This document shows, one piece after another, positions 8,188 to 17,442 of a stretch of 58,994 bases of DNA (the first letter of the stretch is position 1; each line of letters begins with the position of its first letter). This stretch comes from Candidatus Poseidoniaceae archaeon. Lineage in GTDB: Archaea; Thermoplasmatota; Poseidoniia; Poseidoniales; Poseidoniaceae. The stretch is from positions 1 to 58,994 of the forward strand of contig CALJHE010000007.1 in assembly GCA_938075675.1 (NCBI GenBank). The letters are read 5' to 3'. Made by a program: the position numbers and the translations under genes. The notes below the pieces were generated by a model that was given only the letters and a program-made list of their open reading frames with translations, searched no databases and had not been told where the DNA came from.

Positions 8188-11100
8188 ATGCGACCTGCTT
8201 TGTTCATCACAATGCTGTTGTTGCTGCCTCTTGCTCAAGGCCTGAACACAACGATACCAGTCCAGCCACAAGATGGAGCGGAATACGTTCTTGAAATTGA
8301 GGGGGGAGTATGGAGTCAGGAGCTCTGGGATTCTTTAGATTCAACGGGACACGTTCCGCTCCGCATGATCAATCCAAGCCACATTCTCGTTTGGCGTTCT
8401 ACAGATTTCACTCCGCTCACTGATGTGCATACTCAAGAGCCGCCACATACAGAATACAAATTCGGTTTGGAACATGATGTTGAACACGCAAAAATAGTGT
8501 TTGAGCCTCGACTTCCTGCTGATGCTGTGTCATCGCTTGTACGAAAGTTTCTCGCTTGGGGATTGAGTATTGAATCAAACCCGCAGAAATATTCGATGCC
8601 CTTACCGCATATCGAAATCGTCGATTGGAATGTCTTTGGCCAACAATCAGGAATAAAGGACATCGATGGGGTGCTGTGGGTCGAACCGGTGTTCTCTGCT
8701 GAAGCAAGAAATGAGCTTTCTGGCTCTCTGCTTCAGCACGGTAAAACAACCGCAAATCCTGCTTGGGAACTGGGTCTTAGTGGAGACGGAATCGTTGTTG
8801 CAGCCGCCGACTCCGGCATCGATTACGATCACGCGTGTTTCAGAAACGCTACCTCTGCAACAGCGATTGGTTCGAACGGAACTGACGGTGTTGGCACACC
8901 AGGAGAAAACCATCGGAAAATTTTGGCTGTGAATCATTCCATCGATTCGGGGGATACGAACGGCCATTCTGATTACCGTCATGGCACACATGTTGCAGGA
9001 ACACTTGCTTGCTACAATGTGTACGACATGCGCTCAGGTTCACAACCAAAAAACGGCTCAGCGCTGGCATATGAGAGTAAACTCGTTTTCCAAGACATTG
9101 TTTCCGCCGATGGTTGGGTCCCACCTGATGTGGATTCGTTGTTCGTCGAAGCAGGTATGAATGGTGCAGTCATTCATTCTAATTCTTGGGGGGATGCAAC
9201 CACAGAATACACAGCTCGAACTGCTGACTTCGATGCGTGGGCATTAGAAATGCCATGGTCGATGACTTTTGTCGCACCTGGAAACAACGGCGCACAGTTG
9301 TTGGAGCCGGCGAACGGAAGAAATGTAGTTGCTGTTGGCGCATCGATGAAATCTCAGTCGCTGGCGGTTTGGCCATCGTCGTCTATCGGTCCAACTGAAG
9401 CAGGAACCAATGGCATCTTTGCTTTAGCTCCCGGGACTGCTATTCAATCGGCACGAGCGGATGGCATACCTGATTCATACAACGACGCCCTGCGTTCTTC
9501 TTCGGGAACGAGTATGTCGACCCCGGCCGCTGCTGGAACCGCTGCATTGATCCAACAGATGGTTGAGGATGGATGGATTTCCGGCAGCGAGAATCGCTCA
9601 TCTGTTGCGGTTCAATCCCTGCGACCAGTGTGGGCTGATGCAACCCTCAACTCTACAAATTATCTTCAGTTGTCCGAAGGGTTTACCCCTTCAGGCTCAT
9701 TGTTGAGAGCTTTACTTTCTCTATCGACAACCCAGCTCCCCCAAGATGAAAGGAACGGCGGAAATGGCGGCTATGCGGTTCAAAACGTATACGATGGTTG
9801 GGGGCAACTCAATCTCTCTGAACTCGTTGATTTTGAAGCGCTTGAAAACTCTCTTCACCAAGGAAATGCTTCACCTGCAAGCAACCTTTGGGTACACGAC
9901 TCGTATCGTTTGGATGAGGGCTCGCCAAGTGAATGGCTTTCACAACGTCAAGGAAATAATGAGGCGCTAGAGAATCTGATGTCTGCTGCATGGAACGGCA
10001 CGGGTGCGAAAGGTCCGTTCCTTGCAACAGGCGAGGTTTGGACTGAACGATTTGAACCGAACGGTGAACGTTTGGAAGTGAGGCTTGCGTGGCCAGCAGC
10101 ACCCGAACCGCACCTGGTTGAAGACTTGCAACTTATCGTACGACTTTCAGACGGCACAGATGCAGTTGCGGGCTCGTATCAAAACGATGGTGATTCAACC
10201 CTGTACCTCACCGATGTTGTCGACTTCTCCAACACAACAACATTCCCTAACCGAAACGAGACCACGGTCGCGATAACCCTCTCTGAAGATGACTTGGATG
10301 GCATAGAATGGATTGATGTTGAAGTTCGTGCTCGATATGTGGCCCCAGGAAATTCTGTTGATTCCGTTGGCGTTGATGGAAACAGAATGGGTTTCGCACT
10401 CGCCATCGAAGGCGTTGTACGCGATTCACAAGCATGGAGCGACAGTGATGGAGATGGGGTTGTCAATATGGTAGACGAATGCCCGAACCAAAACGCACAG
10501 GGTTGGGACAGTGATCTCAATGGCTGTATTGATGACAGTGATGGTGATTCTGTGAATGATCCGAACGATGATTGCCCAGAAATCAATTCTGGAAATTACG
10601 ATGCAGACGGCGACGGATGTATCGATGATTCTGATGGCGATGGGGTCCTCGATAACCTCGACCTCTGTTTGACAGAAGTCGTATCGGTGTTCTGGCCTGT
10701 AGACACTGACGGGTGTAGGCCTGTTGATGTTCTGCCGGCGGCCGATTTCACCTTGTCTCCAGACGACGGGGGGATTTGGTATGATGAATTAGTGGTCGAA
10801 TGGATGGTTTTCGACGATGATGGTGATTCGTTCGATACTGGTGCTGCAATTCACGTGCTAAACAACTCAAGCGATGGAGGTTCATACTCGATTACTCGCT
10901 GTACGAAAGTTAATGTTGAAAATGGTAATTTTTCATGCTCTTGGGAAATACCAAGGGACTTGCCCGTATGGGATATTCGAGGGCTTGACCTGCAAATTGA
11001 ATTGTTTGTACAATCTCGAAACAACTCACCCGAAGCAAAGCGCGATACCGTCATACTGCGAGATGATGCAATCTTCACCAGTCAATGGAACAACCCTTTA

Positions 11101-11319
11101 CTTGACGGAGGAGCGAAGGATAAAGATGTCCGAGCCGAAGGGGGAGCCTCACAAAACAGAGCGCTTCTTTGGGGCATCTTTGGTGTGATTGGAGGGTTTG
11201 TCCTCATGTACCAACTCGGATGGAATATTCGAAGGGATGAGCGTGATAAAAAGGTCCGACCGGCATTTGATATTGGGGTCTATCAACACAGTGATGGTTT
11301 GATGAGTGAAAACGAGTGA
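8188..11319 (+). CDS. Large secreted subtilisin-like serine protease (S8) with calcium-binding repeats and a C-terminal membrane anchor
   Basis: 1043 residues. The ATG at 8188 begins a signal peptide (MRPALFITMLLLLPLAQG); the longer frame to 8092 would overlap the LX gene. A pro-region is followed by the S8 domain with Asp208 (AAADSGIDYDHA), His265 (RHGTHVAGT), oxyanion Asn in APGNNG and Ser442 (SGTSMSTPAAAG). Residues about 752-828 contain three aspartate-rich thrombospondin type 3-like repeats (DSDGDGVVN, DSDGDSVND, DSDGDGVLD) with paired cysteines, expected to bind calcium. A transmembrane helix at about 991-1012 precedes a basic cytoplasmic tail, so the enzyme is displayed on the outer face of the cell. 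Likely role: breakdown of external protein. Confidence 0.95.
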   Translation: MRPALFITMLLLLPLAQGLNTTIPVQPQDGAEYVLEIEGGVWSQELWDSLDSTGHVPLRMINPSHILVWRSTDFTPLTDVHTQEPPHTEYKFGLEHDVEHAKIVFEPRLPADAVSSLVRKFLAWGLSIESNPQKYSMPLPHIEIVDWNVFGQQSGIKDIDGVLWVEPVFSAEARNELSGSLLQHGKTTANPAWELGLSGDGIVVAAADSGIDYDHACFRNATSATAIGSNGTDGVGTPGENHRKILAVNHSIDSGDTNGHSDYRHGTHVAGTLACYNVYDMRSGSQPKNGSALAYESKLVFQDIVSADGWVPPDVDSLFVEAGMNGAVIHSNSWGDATTEYTARTADFDAWALEMPWSMTFVAPGNNGAQLLEPANGRNVVAVGASMKSQSLAVWPSSSIGPTEAGTNGIFALAPGTAIQSARADGIPDSYNDALRSSSGTSMSTPAAAGTAALIQQMVEDGWISGSENRSSVAVQSLRPVWADATLNSTNYLQLSEGFTPSGSLLRALLSLSTTQLPQDERNGGNGGYAVQNVYDGWGQLNLSELVDFEALENSLHQGNASPASNLWVHDSYRLDEGSPSEWLSQRQGNNEALENLMSAAWNGTGAKGPFLATGEVWTERFEPNGERLEVRLAWPAAPEPHLVEDLQLIVRLSDGTDAVAGSYQNDGDSTLYLTDVVDFSNTTTFPNRNETTVAITLSEDDLDGIEWIDVEVRARYVAPGNSVDSVGVDGNRMGFALAIEGVVRDSQAWSDSDGDGVVNMVDECPNQNAQGWDSDLNGCIDDSDGDSVNDPNDDCPEINSGNYDADGDGCIDDSDGDGVLDNLDLCLTEVVSVFWPVDTDGCRPVDVLPAADFTLSPDDGGIWYDELVVEWMVFDDDGDSFDTGAAIHVLNNSSDGGSYSITRCTKVNVENGNFSCSWEIPRDLPVWDIRGLDLQIELFVQSRNNSPEAKRDTVILRDDAIFTSQWNNPLLDGGAKDKDVRAEGGASQNRALLWGIFGVIGGFVLMYQLGWNIRRDERDKKVRPAFDIGVYQHSDGLMSENE

Positions 11320-11432
11320 TTGCGTTACATTTTCATGTTTAAGCGCGTATAAACTGGCAACGCATTCAAAGGTGAACCTTGAAGGGTGGTGGCATCCTCG
11401 GCGACATATCCGCAATGCGGAAGGTGAAGAAT

Positions 11433-12437
11433 ATGAGTGACCGTCTATATGTTGGAATCGACCTGGGTACCTACCAATCTACAATTGCATCAAGCGCTGG
11501 AATCAGCCATACAATCGAAACCGTCGTCGGACGTCCAAAGGACCCGGTTGCGCGAAACTTCCTCGGAAGAGATGTTTTGTTTGGTAACGATGCTTTGAAG
11601 AACAAACTCGCTTGTAACCTCTACCGCCCAATGGCAGCTGGTGTTGCTCAAGACGATGAAGCAAATCTCGCCGCTGCTAAGGCGTTTGTCTCCCACCTGT
11701 TGGAAACTGTAGACCCTGAAGAATTCGACGAAGTTTTTGGTGTCATCTGCTCACCAAGCCACGTTTCATTCACTGACAAATCAAATCTCGTTGCTACTCT
11801 ACGAGGCCAAGTGAACGCCATTATGGTCGTCACAGAACCGTTCGCAACCGCATTCGGGATTGGTGAAATAGCGAGTTCAATCGTTGTTGACATCGGTGCT
11901 GGAACAACAGACATCGCCCGTATCTACGGCACATTCCCAACCGATGAAGACCAAGTCACCATCCAAGAAGCAGGTGATTGGCTCGATAACGAACTCATGG
12001 GCCTTATCCGAAAGAAGTACACAGGCGCTCAAGTCACCAAGGACATGGTCCGAAAGTGGAAGGAAGAAGTGTCTTACGTCGGCTCTGATGACCGTGAAGC
12101 AATGGTCGAACTTTCTGTTGAAGGTAAGAAACAAGTTGTCGACATTGGCGATCTGGTCAACAAGGCATGTGAACTCATTGTCCCAAAGATTGGAAACGCA
12201 ATCAAGCGAATCGTTGCTGGCGCTGACCCAGAATACCAACCTATTCTCCGCAACAACATCATCCTTTCAGGCGGAGGTTCTCTCATCGAAGGTATCGCAG
12301 CCCGTATGGCTGACGAAATTTCGGACATCGGAGACGTCAATGTTTGGTGTGTTGACGACCCAATCAATGCTGTTGCTACAGGCGCACTTCAACTCGCTGG
12401 CGAAATGCCAGACGATATGTTCACTGCAATCAACTGA
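11433..12437 (+). CDS. MreB/MamK-like actin-family filament protein
   Basis: 334 residues, the size of MreB. The actin ATPase fold is marked by phosphate loop 1 GIDLGTYQS (about residues 8-16), phosphate loop 2 VVDIGAGTTDIA (about 151-162) and the adenosine motif LSGGGSLIEGI (about 278-288). The absence of peptide-binding domains excludes Hsp70/DnaK. The start at 11433 is chosen because AAGGTGAAG lies just upstream; the frame continues to 11379. Actins of this kind polymerise in the cytoplasm to set cell shape or position cargo. The next gene on the same strand, 94 bases away, encodes a long coiled-coil protein, a natural candidate partner. MreB, MamK and archaeal ParM-like proteins cannot be separated by eye. 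Confidence 0.85.
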   Translation: MSDRLYVGIDLGTYQSTIASSAGISHTIETVVGRPKDPVARNFLGRDVLFGNDALKNKLACNLYRPMAAGVAQDDEANLAAAKAFVSHLLETVDPEEFDEVFGVICSPSHVSFTDKSNLVATLRGQVNAIMVVTEPFATAFGIGEIASSIVVDIGAGTTDIARIYGTFPTDEDQVTIQEAGDWLDNELMGLIRKKYTGAQVTKDMVRKWKEEVSYVGSDDREAMVELSVEGKKQVVDIGDLVNKACELIVPKIGNAIKRIVAGADPEYQPILRNNIILSGGGSLIEGIAARMADEISDIGDVNVWCVDDPINAVATGALQLAGEMPDDMFTAIN

Positions 12438-12531
12438 TTGCCGGACATTGTGCAAGGGTGGAAAACCAGCCATCTAAGTCGCCTTTTGATGGCGAAAGTT
12501 CAAGTGTGGTTGTGCGGCGATAGCCGCTTGT

Positions 12532-13797
12532 ATGACGCTCGACTCTTCCGGAACAAGTGGAATCAACCGTATCGGTGATGCAAGTGGAGATGAGCGGGCG
12601 GCGCTTGAAGGAATGCTCAAAGGGTATCCTGTAGAGCAACTGGTTGAAGAAGTTCTCATCGCTTGGAATGAGCTTGCTGCTCGAAATGAAGAAATGGTGT
12701 CTGTGAAACAACGGTTGCGAGTTCTTGAACTCGATTTAGCAGAGCGTGAAGACATGGTCGCACCTGAAGTAGCCCGTCTGGCTGAAACGGACTCTGCTCT
12801 ACAAGAAAGCGAAGCAAAAGTGATTCACCTTGAACGATTGTTGGGTGATGTCCGGGAAGAATTGGCTTCACAGCAATCTTCGTTGTCTCACGAAGAACGT
12901 GCTGCATCTGCGGCCGAAGTTGAACAATTGAGAAACCTTACAACTCAACAAGACGAAGTCATTGGTGAAATGGAGGGGCGAATCACACAGATGGTCGAAG
13001 CCCTCGAAAGGGCTGCTGATGCAGGATTAACCTCGGTTACTGCAGAAGAAGTTCGTCGACTAAAAGCCCAACTCGACACTGTTTTAGCCCAAAATGAGGC
13101 GGAGCAAGCGGCAAACAAAGCCTTGGAAGAAGAGCGCCAAAGATTACGAGACATTGCAGACCGTCTTCGTGGCTTGCTTGATGCCCGTGACGGGCGTTTG
13201 GGAGAACTCGAAGAACAACTCGAGAGGGTCATGCAAGGGCCACGCTCTGTTTCAGCGGAACACGACTATTTAGTTGAGCAAATCGATGAACTCAAGCGCA
13301 GACTGCTTGAGCGAAACCGGGAATATGACTCGTTGCGCCGACGTGAACGTCGATTACACAACGATGTCTTTGAACGTGATGAACGGATTCAACAAATTAC
13401 ACTTACACTCACAGATATGGAAGCAGCTCTTCAAGACAGAACTGCCGAAATGCGTGAACTTGAAGGGCAGCGTGAAACAATGGTGCACGAATTGGATTCG
13501 GTCCGACGTGGAGAAAGAACTCGTGAAGTCGTTGGAAGAGTCTTTGCTGACTCTCTATCGCTGGTACGTACACACGATGCTCGAGAAGCAAAGAGGGATG
13601 CTTACAGTAACGCACCTGACATGGAACGAAAACTTTCAACACCTGCTACCGAAGATATGGCAAAACTAGCCGATGGCGGTAGAGTTGCGCTTGAAGTGAG
13701 TGAGACTGCTATCGAACCTGGTATGGATGTCGATGGTGCTCGTCCGCCTTCACCCGGTGGTTCTGGGGACCCTGTTGTCTTTGAGGATGAAGACTAA
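12532..13797 (+). CDS. Long coiled-coil protein
   Basis: 421 residues, almost wholly alpha-helical with heptad patterning from about residue 40 to 340: runs such as RLRVLELDLAERED, EVEQLRNLTTQQDEV and RRLLERNREYDSLRRRER are rich in L, E, R and Q, with no cysteine and few aromatics. The C-terminal 60 residues are Pro/Gly/acidic and probably disordered. It has no catalytic motif and no membrane helix. The layout resembles SMC-hinge-less or filament-associated proteins. It lies downstream of the actin gene, so a cytoskeletal role is an attractive inference; the stop overlaps the end of the converging GGGP synthase gene by 4 bases. Confidence 0.85.
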   Translation: MTLDSSGTSGINRIGDASGDERAALEGMLKGYPVEQLVEEVLIAWNELAARNEEMVSVKQRLRVLELDLAEREDMVAPEVARLAETDSALQESEAKVIHLERLLGDVREELASQQSSLSHEERAASAAEVEQLRNLTTQQDEVIGEMEGRITQMVEALERAADAGLTSVTAEEVRRLKAQLDTVLAQNEAEQAANKALEEERQRLRDIADRLRGLLDARDGRLGELEEQLERVMQGPRSVSAEHDYLVEQIDELKRRLLERNREYDSLRRRERRLHNDVFERDERIQQITLTLTDMEAALQDRTAEMRELEGQRETMVHELDSVRRGERTREVVGRVFADSLSLVRTHDAREAKRDAYSNAPDMERKLSTPATEDMAKLADGGRVALEVSETAIEPGMDVDGARPPSPGGSGDPVVFEDED

Positions 13798-14609
13798 TCT
13801 TGCTGAATCGCATTTACGATTCCGCTGATCCGTTGACGAAGTTCTTCCAAATCGCTTGCATCCTCAGTGAGTGTGCCAGTGACAATCCAATCCGCCCCTG
13901 CTTTGGCTGCGAGAGTTGCTTGTTCTGGACTGCGTATTCCCCCTCCTACAACCAATGTTAGACCTTCAACAGAACGTGCACTTTCAATCAATGCGGGATT
14001 GACTTGCGTATGCGCACCGCTTCCTGCTTCGAGATAGAGAAGTTTGAATCCGAACATTCGAGCTGTGAGGGCATAAGCATGAGTCAAATCAGTATCCTCT
14101 GGTTGAATCAATTCAGCATCTCCAACTTCTCCGACTCGGCCGCCTGGCGAACATACAAGATATCCTGTTGGGAGTGCTTCAACTCCAAACTTATCCAAAT
14201 ATGGAGCGCCACGAACTTGTTCCCCGACAAGGAAGCGTCGTGTTTTTGAGTTCATAAGCATCATGAAAGTAATCGCATCGGCCGCCGGAGACAATGCGTG
14301 AGCACCGCCAGGGAACAAGACAACTGGAATATGCCATTGGGATTCGTCGGATTCTGGATCTTGACTTGCGGCAAAGGCCCTCAACTCAAAAGCCTCTTGA
14401 ATTGCCCTGCAGGTTGAATGAACGACCTCGTCGGGCGTATCGGTAGAACCACCTACAAATATCATGCTGCTGCCGCATTCAACGGCCACCATGGCCCGAT
14501 TAGCAGCCGTATTGGCGTCCTGTTTGGCAGGGTCAATGAGCGTCACGTGGCGCGGTGATTGATTTGTTGAAGTCACATACTCCAGCGTGGTAGCATCGGC
14601 CTTTCTCAT
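13794..14609 (-). CDS. Geranylgeranylglyceryl phosphate synthase
   Basis: Forms the first ether bond of archaeal membrane lipids by joining geranylgeranyl diphosphate to sn-glycerol-1-phosphate. 271-residue TIM barrel. Near the N-terminus HVTLIDPAKQ gives the conserved 'liDP.K'; FVGGSTDT, PVVLFPGGAHALSP, YLEAGSGA and VVGGGIRSPEQA (phosphate-binding loops) follow in the order of the GGGPS/PcrB family. GADWIVTGTLTED is the closing phosphate loop. Archaeal context and the YLEAGSGA motif favour GGGPS over bacterial PcrB. It converges on the coiled-coil gene and diverges from the ABC exporter. Confidence 0.93.
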   Translation of the reverse strand: MRKADATTLEYVTSTNQSPRHVTLIDPAKQDANTAANRAMVAVECGSSMIFVGGSTDTPDEVVHSTCRAIQEAFELRAFAASQDPESDESQWHIPVVLFPGGAHALSPAADAITFMMLMNSKTRRFLVGEQVRGAPYLDKFGVEALPTGYLVCSPGGRVGEVGDAELIQPEDTDLTHAYALTARMFGFKLLYLEAGSGAHTQVNPALIESARSVEGLTLVVGGGIRSPEQATLAAKAGADWIVTGTLTEDASDLEELRQRISGIVNAIQQD

Positions 14610-14716
14610 GTCATCCCCGAATCACCGTTCAACGGGCACAGCATAGGCGTTGCGCATCAAATGCATTCGAAAATGATGGGCATAGGGTTCTCATACCTCC
14701 TCGGAGTAGCCAAGTT

Positions 14717-16489
14717 GTGACAGAGGTTGGACCATTTCGACGCTTGCTTAGGCACATGAGTTCGCACAAGGGCACCATTCGCTTAGCATCGGCCTGTTCA
14801 ATCACAAACAAAATTTGGGATCTTGCCCCACCTCTCCTCATAGGGTTGGCAGTAGATGTTGTGGTCCTCAAAGAAGAATCGTTTCTGGCCTCTTATGGCT
14901 TAGTGGACCCATGGCATCAACTTATCTTGCTCTCGGTTCTAACCTTCGCTATATGGGGTTTGGAGTCGCTGTTCGAATACTTCTACGGCATACTGTGGAG
15001 AAATTTGGCGCAAACCGTTCAACACGAACTACGATTGGACACCTTCAATCATGTACAGAAGCAGGGGATGGGGTGGTTTGATGAGCGACAAAAAGGAGAT
15101 ATCTTAGCAATCCTTAACGACGATATCAATCAACTTGAACGCTTTTTAGATAAAGGAGCAAACGATTTGCTTCAGGTCAGTACGACTGTTCTCGTCGTCG
15201 GAGGTGTGTTTCTGTTCATATCTTGGCAAGTCGCTTTGTTTGCAGTACTACCAATACCGGTCATTCTTTGGGGGTCGTTCAAGTATCAAAGAAGCCTTGA
15301 ACCGAGATATGCGGAAGTGAGAAAGTCTGCAGGAGCAATGAATGCATTGCTCGAAAACGATCTTTCGGGAATGTCAACTATTCAATCGTTTACCGCAGAA
15401 GAGAGGGAAATGAAGCGTGTTGAGGCGTTAAGTAACGATTACCGTGAGGCGAACAGAGAGGCTATCCGACTTTCTGCTGCTTTTACTCCACTCATCAGGA
15501 TGGCAATCCTTTGTGGGTTCACTGCCACCTTGTTGTTAGGTGGATGGATGACGTTGGACAACACACTCGCCGTTGGAGCATATTCTGTTCTTGTCTTCAT
15601 GACTCAACGTCTCCTTTGGCCACTCACAAGACTCGGAGAAACTTTTGATTTGTACCAAAGAGCAATGGCGAGTTCGACCCGAGTTCTCGATGTGTTAACT
15701 TCGCCAACAGAAGTTAAGCAGGGAGAATATTCGCCGGATGAAAAAACCATTGAACAATCTTCAATTGTTTTCTCAAATGTTGATTTCGCCTATCCTGGCC
15801 GAGAGCCGGTGTTTTCAAAATTAAACCTCGAATTGCGCCCTGGAGAAACTGTAGGTGTAGTCGGTTCTACTGGGGCGGGAAAAACGACGCTGATTCGGTT
15901 ACTATTACGTTTTGCAGAACCGACCAAGGGCTCAATTGAATGGGCAGGTAATCCATTGGACGAGTGGAGGCTCGAACGGTTGCGCTCTTCAATGGCTCTA
16001 GTCGACCAGCATATCACGCTCTTTCCCACGAGCATTCTTGAGAATATCCGATATGGAGACCCTTCAGCAAGTGATGAATCCGTCCATGAAGCTGCTCGAT
16101 TGGCAGAAGTTTCCGACTTTGTAGAAGAGTTGCCCGAACATTGGGGCACTTTAGTCGGGGAGGGGGGGCATAGGCTCTCAGGAGGGCAAAGACAGCGGCT
16201 AGCCATCGCAAGAGCAGTTCTAAAGAATGCGCCTTTGCTTATTCTCGATGAAGCGACATCTGCTGTTGATAATGAAACTGAAGCCGCGCTTCAGCGTTCA
16301 ATAAATAAAATTTCGAAAGACAGAACTGCCGTCATTATCGCCCACCGTTTATCGACCGTCCGAAATGCTGACAGAATCTTGGTGCTTGACCAAGGCACCA
16401 TAGTTGAAGATGGGGTGCATGAAGACTTACTAGAAAAGGGCGAGATATATGCTCGAATGTGGGGCGTTCAAACAGGGCAGGTCGGCTAA
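14717..16489 (+). CDS. ABC exporter, fused membrane and ATPase domains (MsbA/MDR-like)
   Basis: 590 residues. Residues about 1-310 form the six-helix type IV exporter domain (first helix after LAPPLLIGLAVDVVVL); an intracellular loop carries the typical GDILAILNDDINQLERFLD. The nucleotide-binding domain holds Walker A GSTGAGKTTLIRL (about 383-395), Q-loop SMALVDQH, signature LSGGQRQRLAIARA, Walker B LLILDEATSAVD and H-loop AHRLSTVRNADR. The start is a GTG at 14717 with GGAG 11 bases upstream; an ATG 13 codons on is the alternative. A homodimer exporting lipids, drugs or peptides is expected; the substrate is unknown. Confidence 0.93.
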   Translation: MTEVGPFRRLLRHMSSHKGTIRLASACSITNKIWDLAPPLLIGLAVDVVVLKEESFLASYGLVDPWHQLILLSVLTFAIWGLESLFEYFYGILWRNLAQTVQHELRLDTFNHVQKQGMGWFDERQKGDILAILNDDINQLERFLDKGANDLLQVSTTVLVVGGVFLFISWQVALFAVLPIPVILWGSFKYQRSLEPRYAEVRKSAGAMNALLENDLSGMSTIQSFTAEEREMKRVEALSNDYREANREAIRLSAAFTPLIRMAILCGFTATLLLGGWMTLDNTLAVGAYSVLVFMTQRLLWPLTRLGETFDLYQRAMASSTRVLDVLTSPTEVKQGEYSPDEKTIEQSSIVFSNVDFAYPGREPVFSKLNLELRPGETVGVVGSTGAGKTTLIRLLLRFAEPTKGSIEWAGNPLDEWRLERLRSSMALVDQHITLFPTSILENIRYGDPSASDESVHEAARLAEVSDFVEELPEHWGTLVGEGGHRLSGGQRQRLAIARAVLKNAPLLILDEATSAVDNETEAALQRSINKISKDRTAVIIAHRLSTVRNADRILVLDQGTIVEDGVHEDLLEKGEIYARMWGVQTGQVG

Positions 16490-16538
16490 GTTCAATAAAG
16501 TGGCATTTTTGCATTTTTAAGCGTGGATATTTACATTG

Positions 16539-16547
16539 TTTTATAAG
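16539..16547 (+). promoter_or_regulatory. TATA-box-like element of the rhodopsin gene
   Basis: TTTTATAAG in an AT-rich stretch, centred about 27 bases before the rhodopsin ATG. At the usual archaeal spacing transcription would start at or within a few bases of the ATG, giving a leaderless message. No ribosome-binding sequence precedes the ATG, which agrees with leaderless translation. Confidence 0.5.
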
Positions 16548-16569
16548 TATAGTGTTGAAGAGTAACTAA

Positions 16570-17442
16570 ATGAGTAACATGCTGAGTCAGAAATTCTCAA
16601 AAACAACGAGCCTGCTTTTAATCGCAACCTTTGCCCTCGCAATGGCGGGAACGGTCAGTGCAGCTGAACCGCTTCCAACTGGTGACAATGGGCTCCCTGA
16701 GTTCATCGAAGGTGACACGCTGAAGACAATGACCTTCTTCCTCTTCTTCGTCGGATACATCGCCATGGGTGCTGCTTTCGTCTTCTTCATGAGTGAGCGA
16801 AATAATGTTGCTCCTCAATACCGAACAACAATGACCATCTCAGCATTGATTGTCGGTATTGCTGCATTCCACTACTACTACATGCGTGGAGTTTACGCAG
16901 ATTGGGGGGAAGTTTCCGTTGAATACCGATACATGGACTGGATCATTACCGTTCCTTTGATGGCCCTCAAATTCCCGACGCTTATCGGCAAAGATGCAAT
17001 CACTGACAAAAAGGTCGCTGGCCTTGGATTTACCGGTATCTGTTTCACAGGTGCACTCATCATGATTGGATTTGGCTACGCTGGAGAAGCTGGTCTCATG
17101 TCTGCTATCCCAGCACTCTTGCTTGGTGGCATGGGTTGGGCAATGATTGTCGTTGCAACTGGAACTCCTTGGACAGACGGACTCGGCGTTGATAACAGTA
17201 AAATCGCTCCAGAACTCATGTGGAGCGCAAACGCACTCCGCTGGTTCATCGTCGTTGGCTGGTTCATCTACCCACTCGGCTACCTCTTCAGCCCTGAAGT
17301 TGCATTGATTGAAGTTGACAACGGCGCAGAATACATGGCCGTTGCATACAACATTGCAGATATCATCAACAAGATCGGTTTCGGTGTTGTTGCATGGATG
17401 GGTGCTAAGAAAGCAACTGAAGTACTTGCTGCTTCAGAGTGA
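16570..17442 (+). CDS. Proteorhodopsin-type light-driven proton pump with lysine at the donor position
   Basis: 290 residues: a cleavable signal (MSNMLSQ... to about AMAGTVSAA) and seven membrane helices. Retinal binds Lys268 in ADIINKIGFG. By alignment to proteorhodopsin, Asp123 is the Schiff-base counter-ion (PR Asp97), Thr127 matches Thr101, and Lys134 stands where the proton donor Glu108 is expected, giving the motif D-T-K in RYMDWIITVPLMALKF. Met131 occupies the spectral-tuning site (PR 105), which predicts green absorption. His101 (AAFHYYYMRG) matches the counter-ion partner His75. Surface-ocean Marine Group II archaea are known to carry proteorhodopsins. No retinal synthesis gene (blh, crt) is in the window. 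The last 9 bases overlap the converging gene. Confidence 0.96.
   Translation: MSNMLSQKFSKTTSLLLIATFALAMAGTVSAAEPLPTGDNGLPEFIEGDTLKTMTFFLFFVGYIAMGAAFVFFMSERNNVAPQYRTTMTISALIVGIAAFHYYYMRGVYADWGEVSVEYRYMDWIITVPLMALKFPTLIGKDAITDKKVAGLGFTGICFTGALIMIGFGYAGEAGLMSAIPALLLGGMGWAMIVVATGTPWTDGLGVDNSKIAPELMWSANALRWFIVVGWFIYPLGYLFSPEVALIEVDNGAEYMAVAYNIADIINKIGFGVVAWMGAKKATEVLAASE

Noticed and set aside
9701-9740. Insertion-sequence or phage remnant in the AT-rich stretches
   Set aside because: No transposase, integrase, terminal repeat or attachment-site duplication is visible anywhere in the window.
11884-12477. 197-codon plus-strand frame
   Set aside because: It is a frame-shifted shadow of the actin gene and has no recognisable motif.
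12480-12531. Terminator or hairpin between the actin and coiled-coil genes
   Set aside because: I looked for a stem-loop with a T-run and found no convincing one, so a shared transcript is not excluded.
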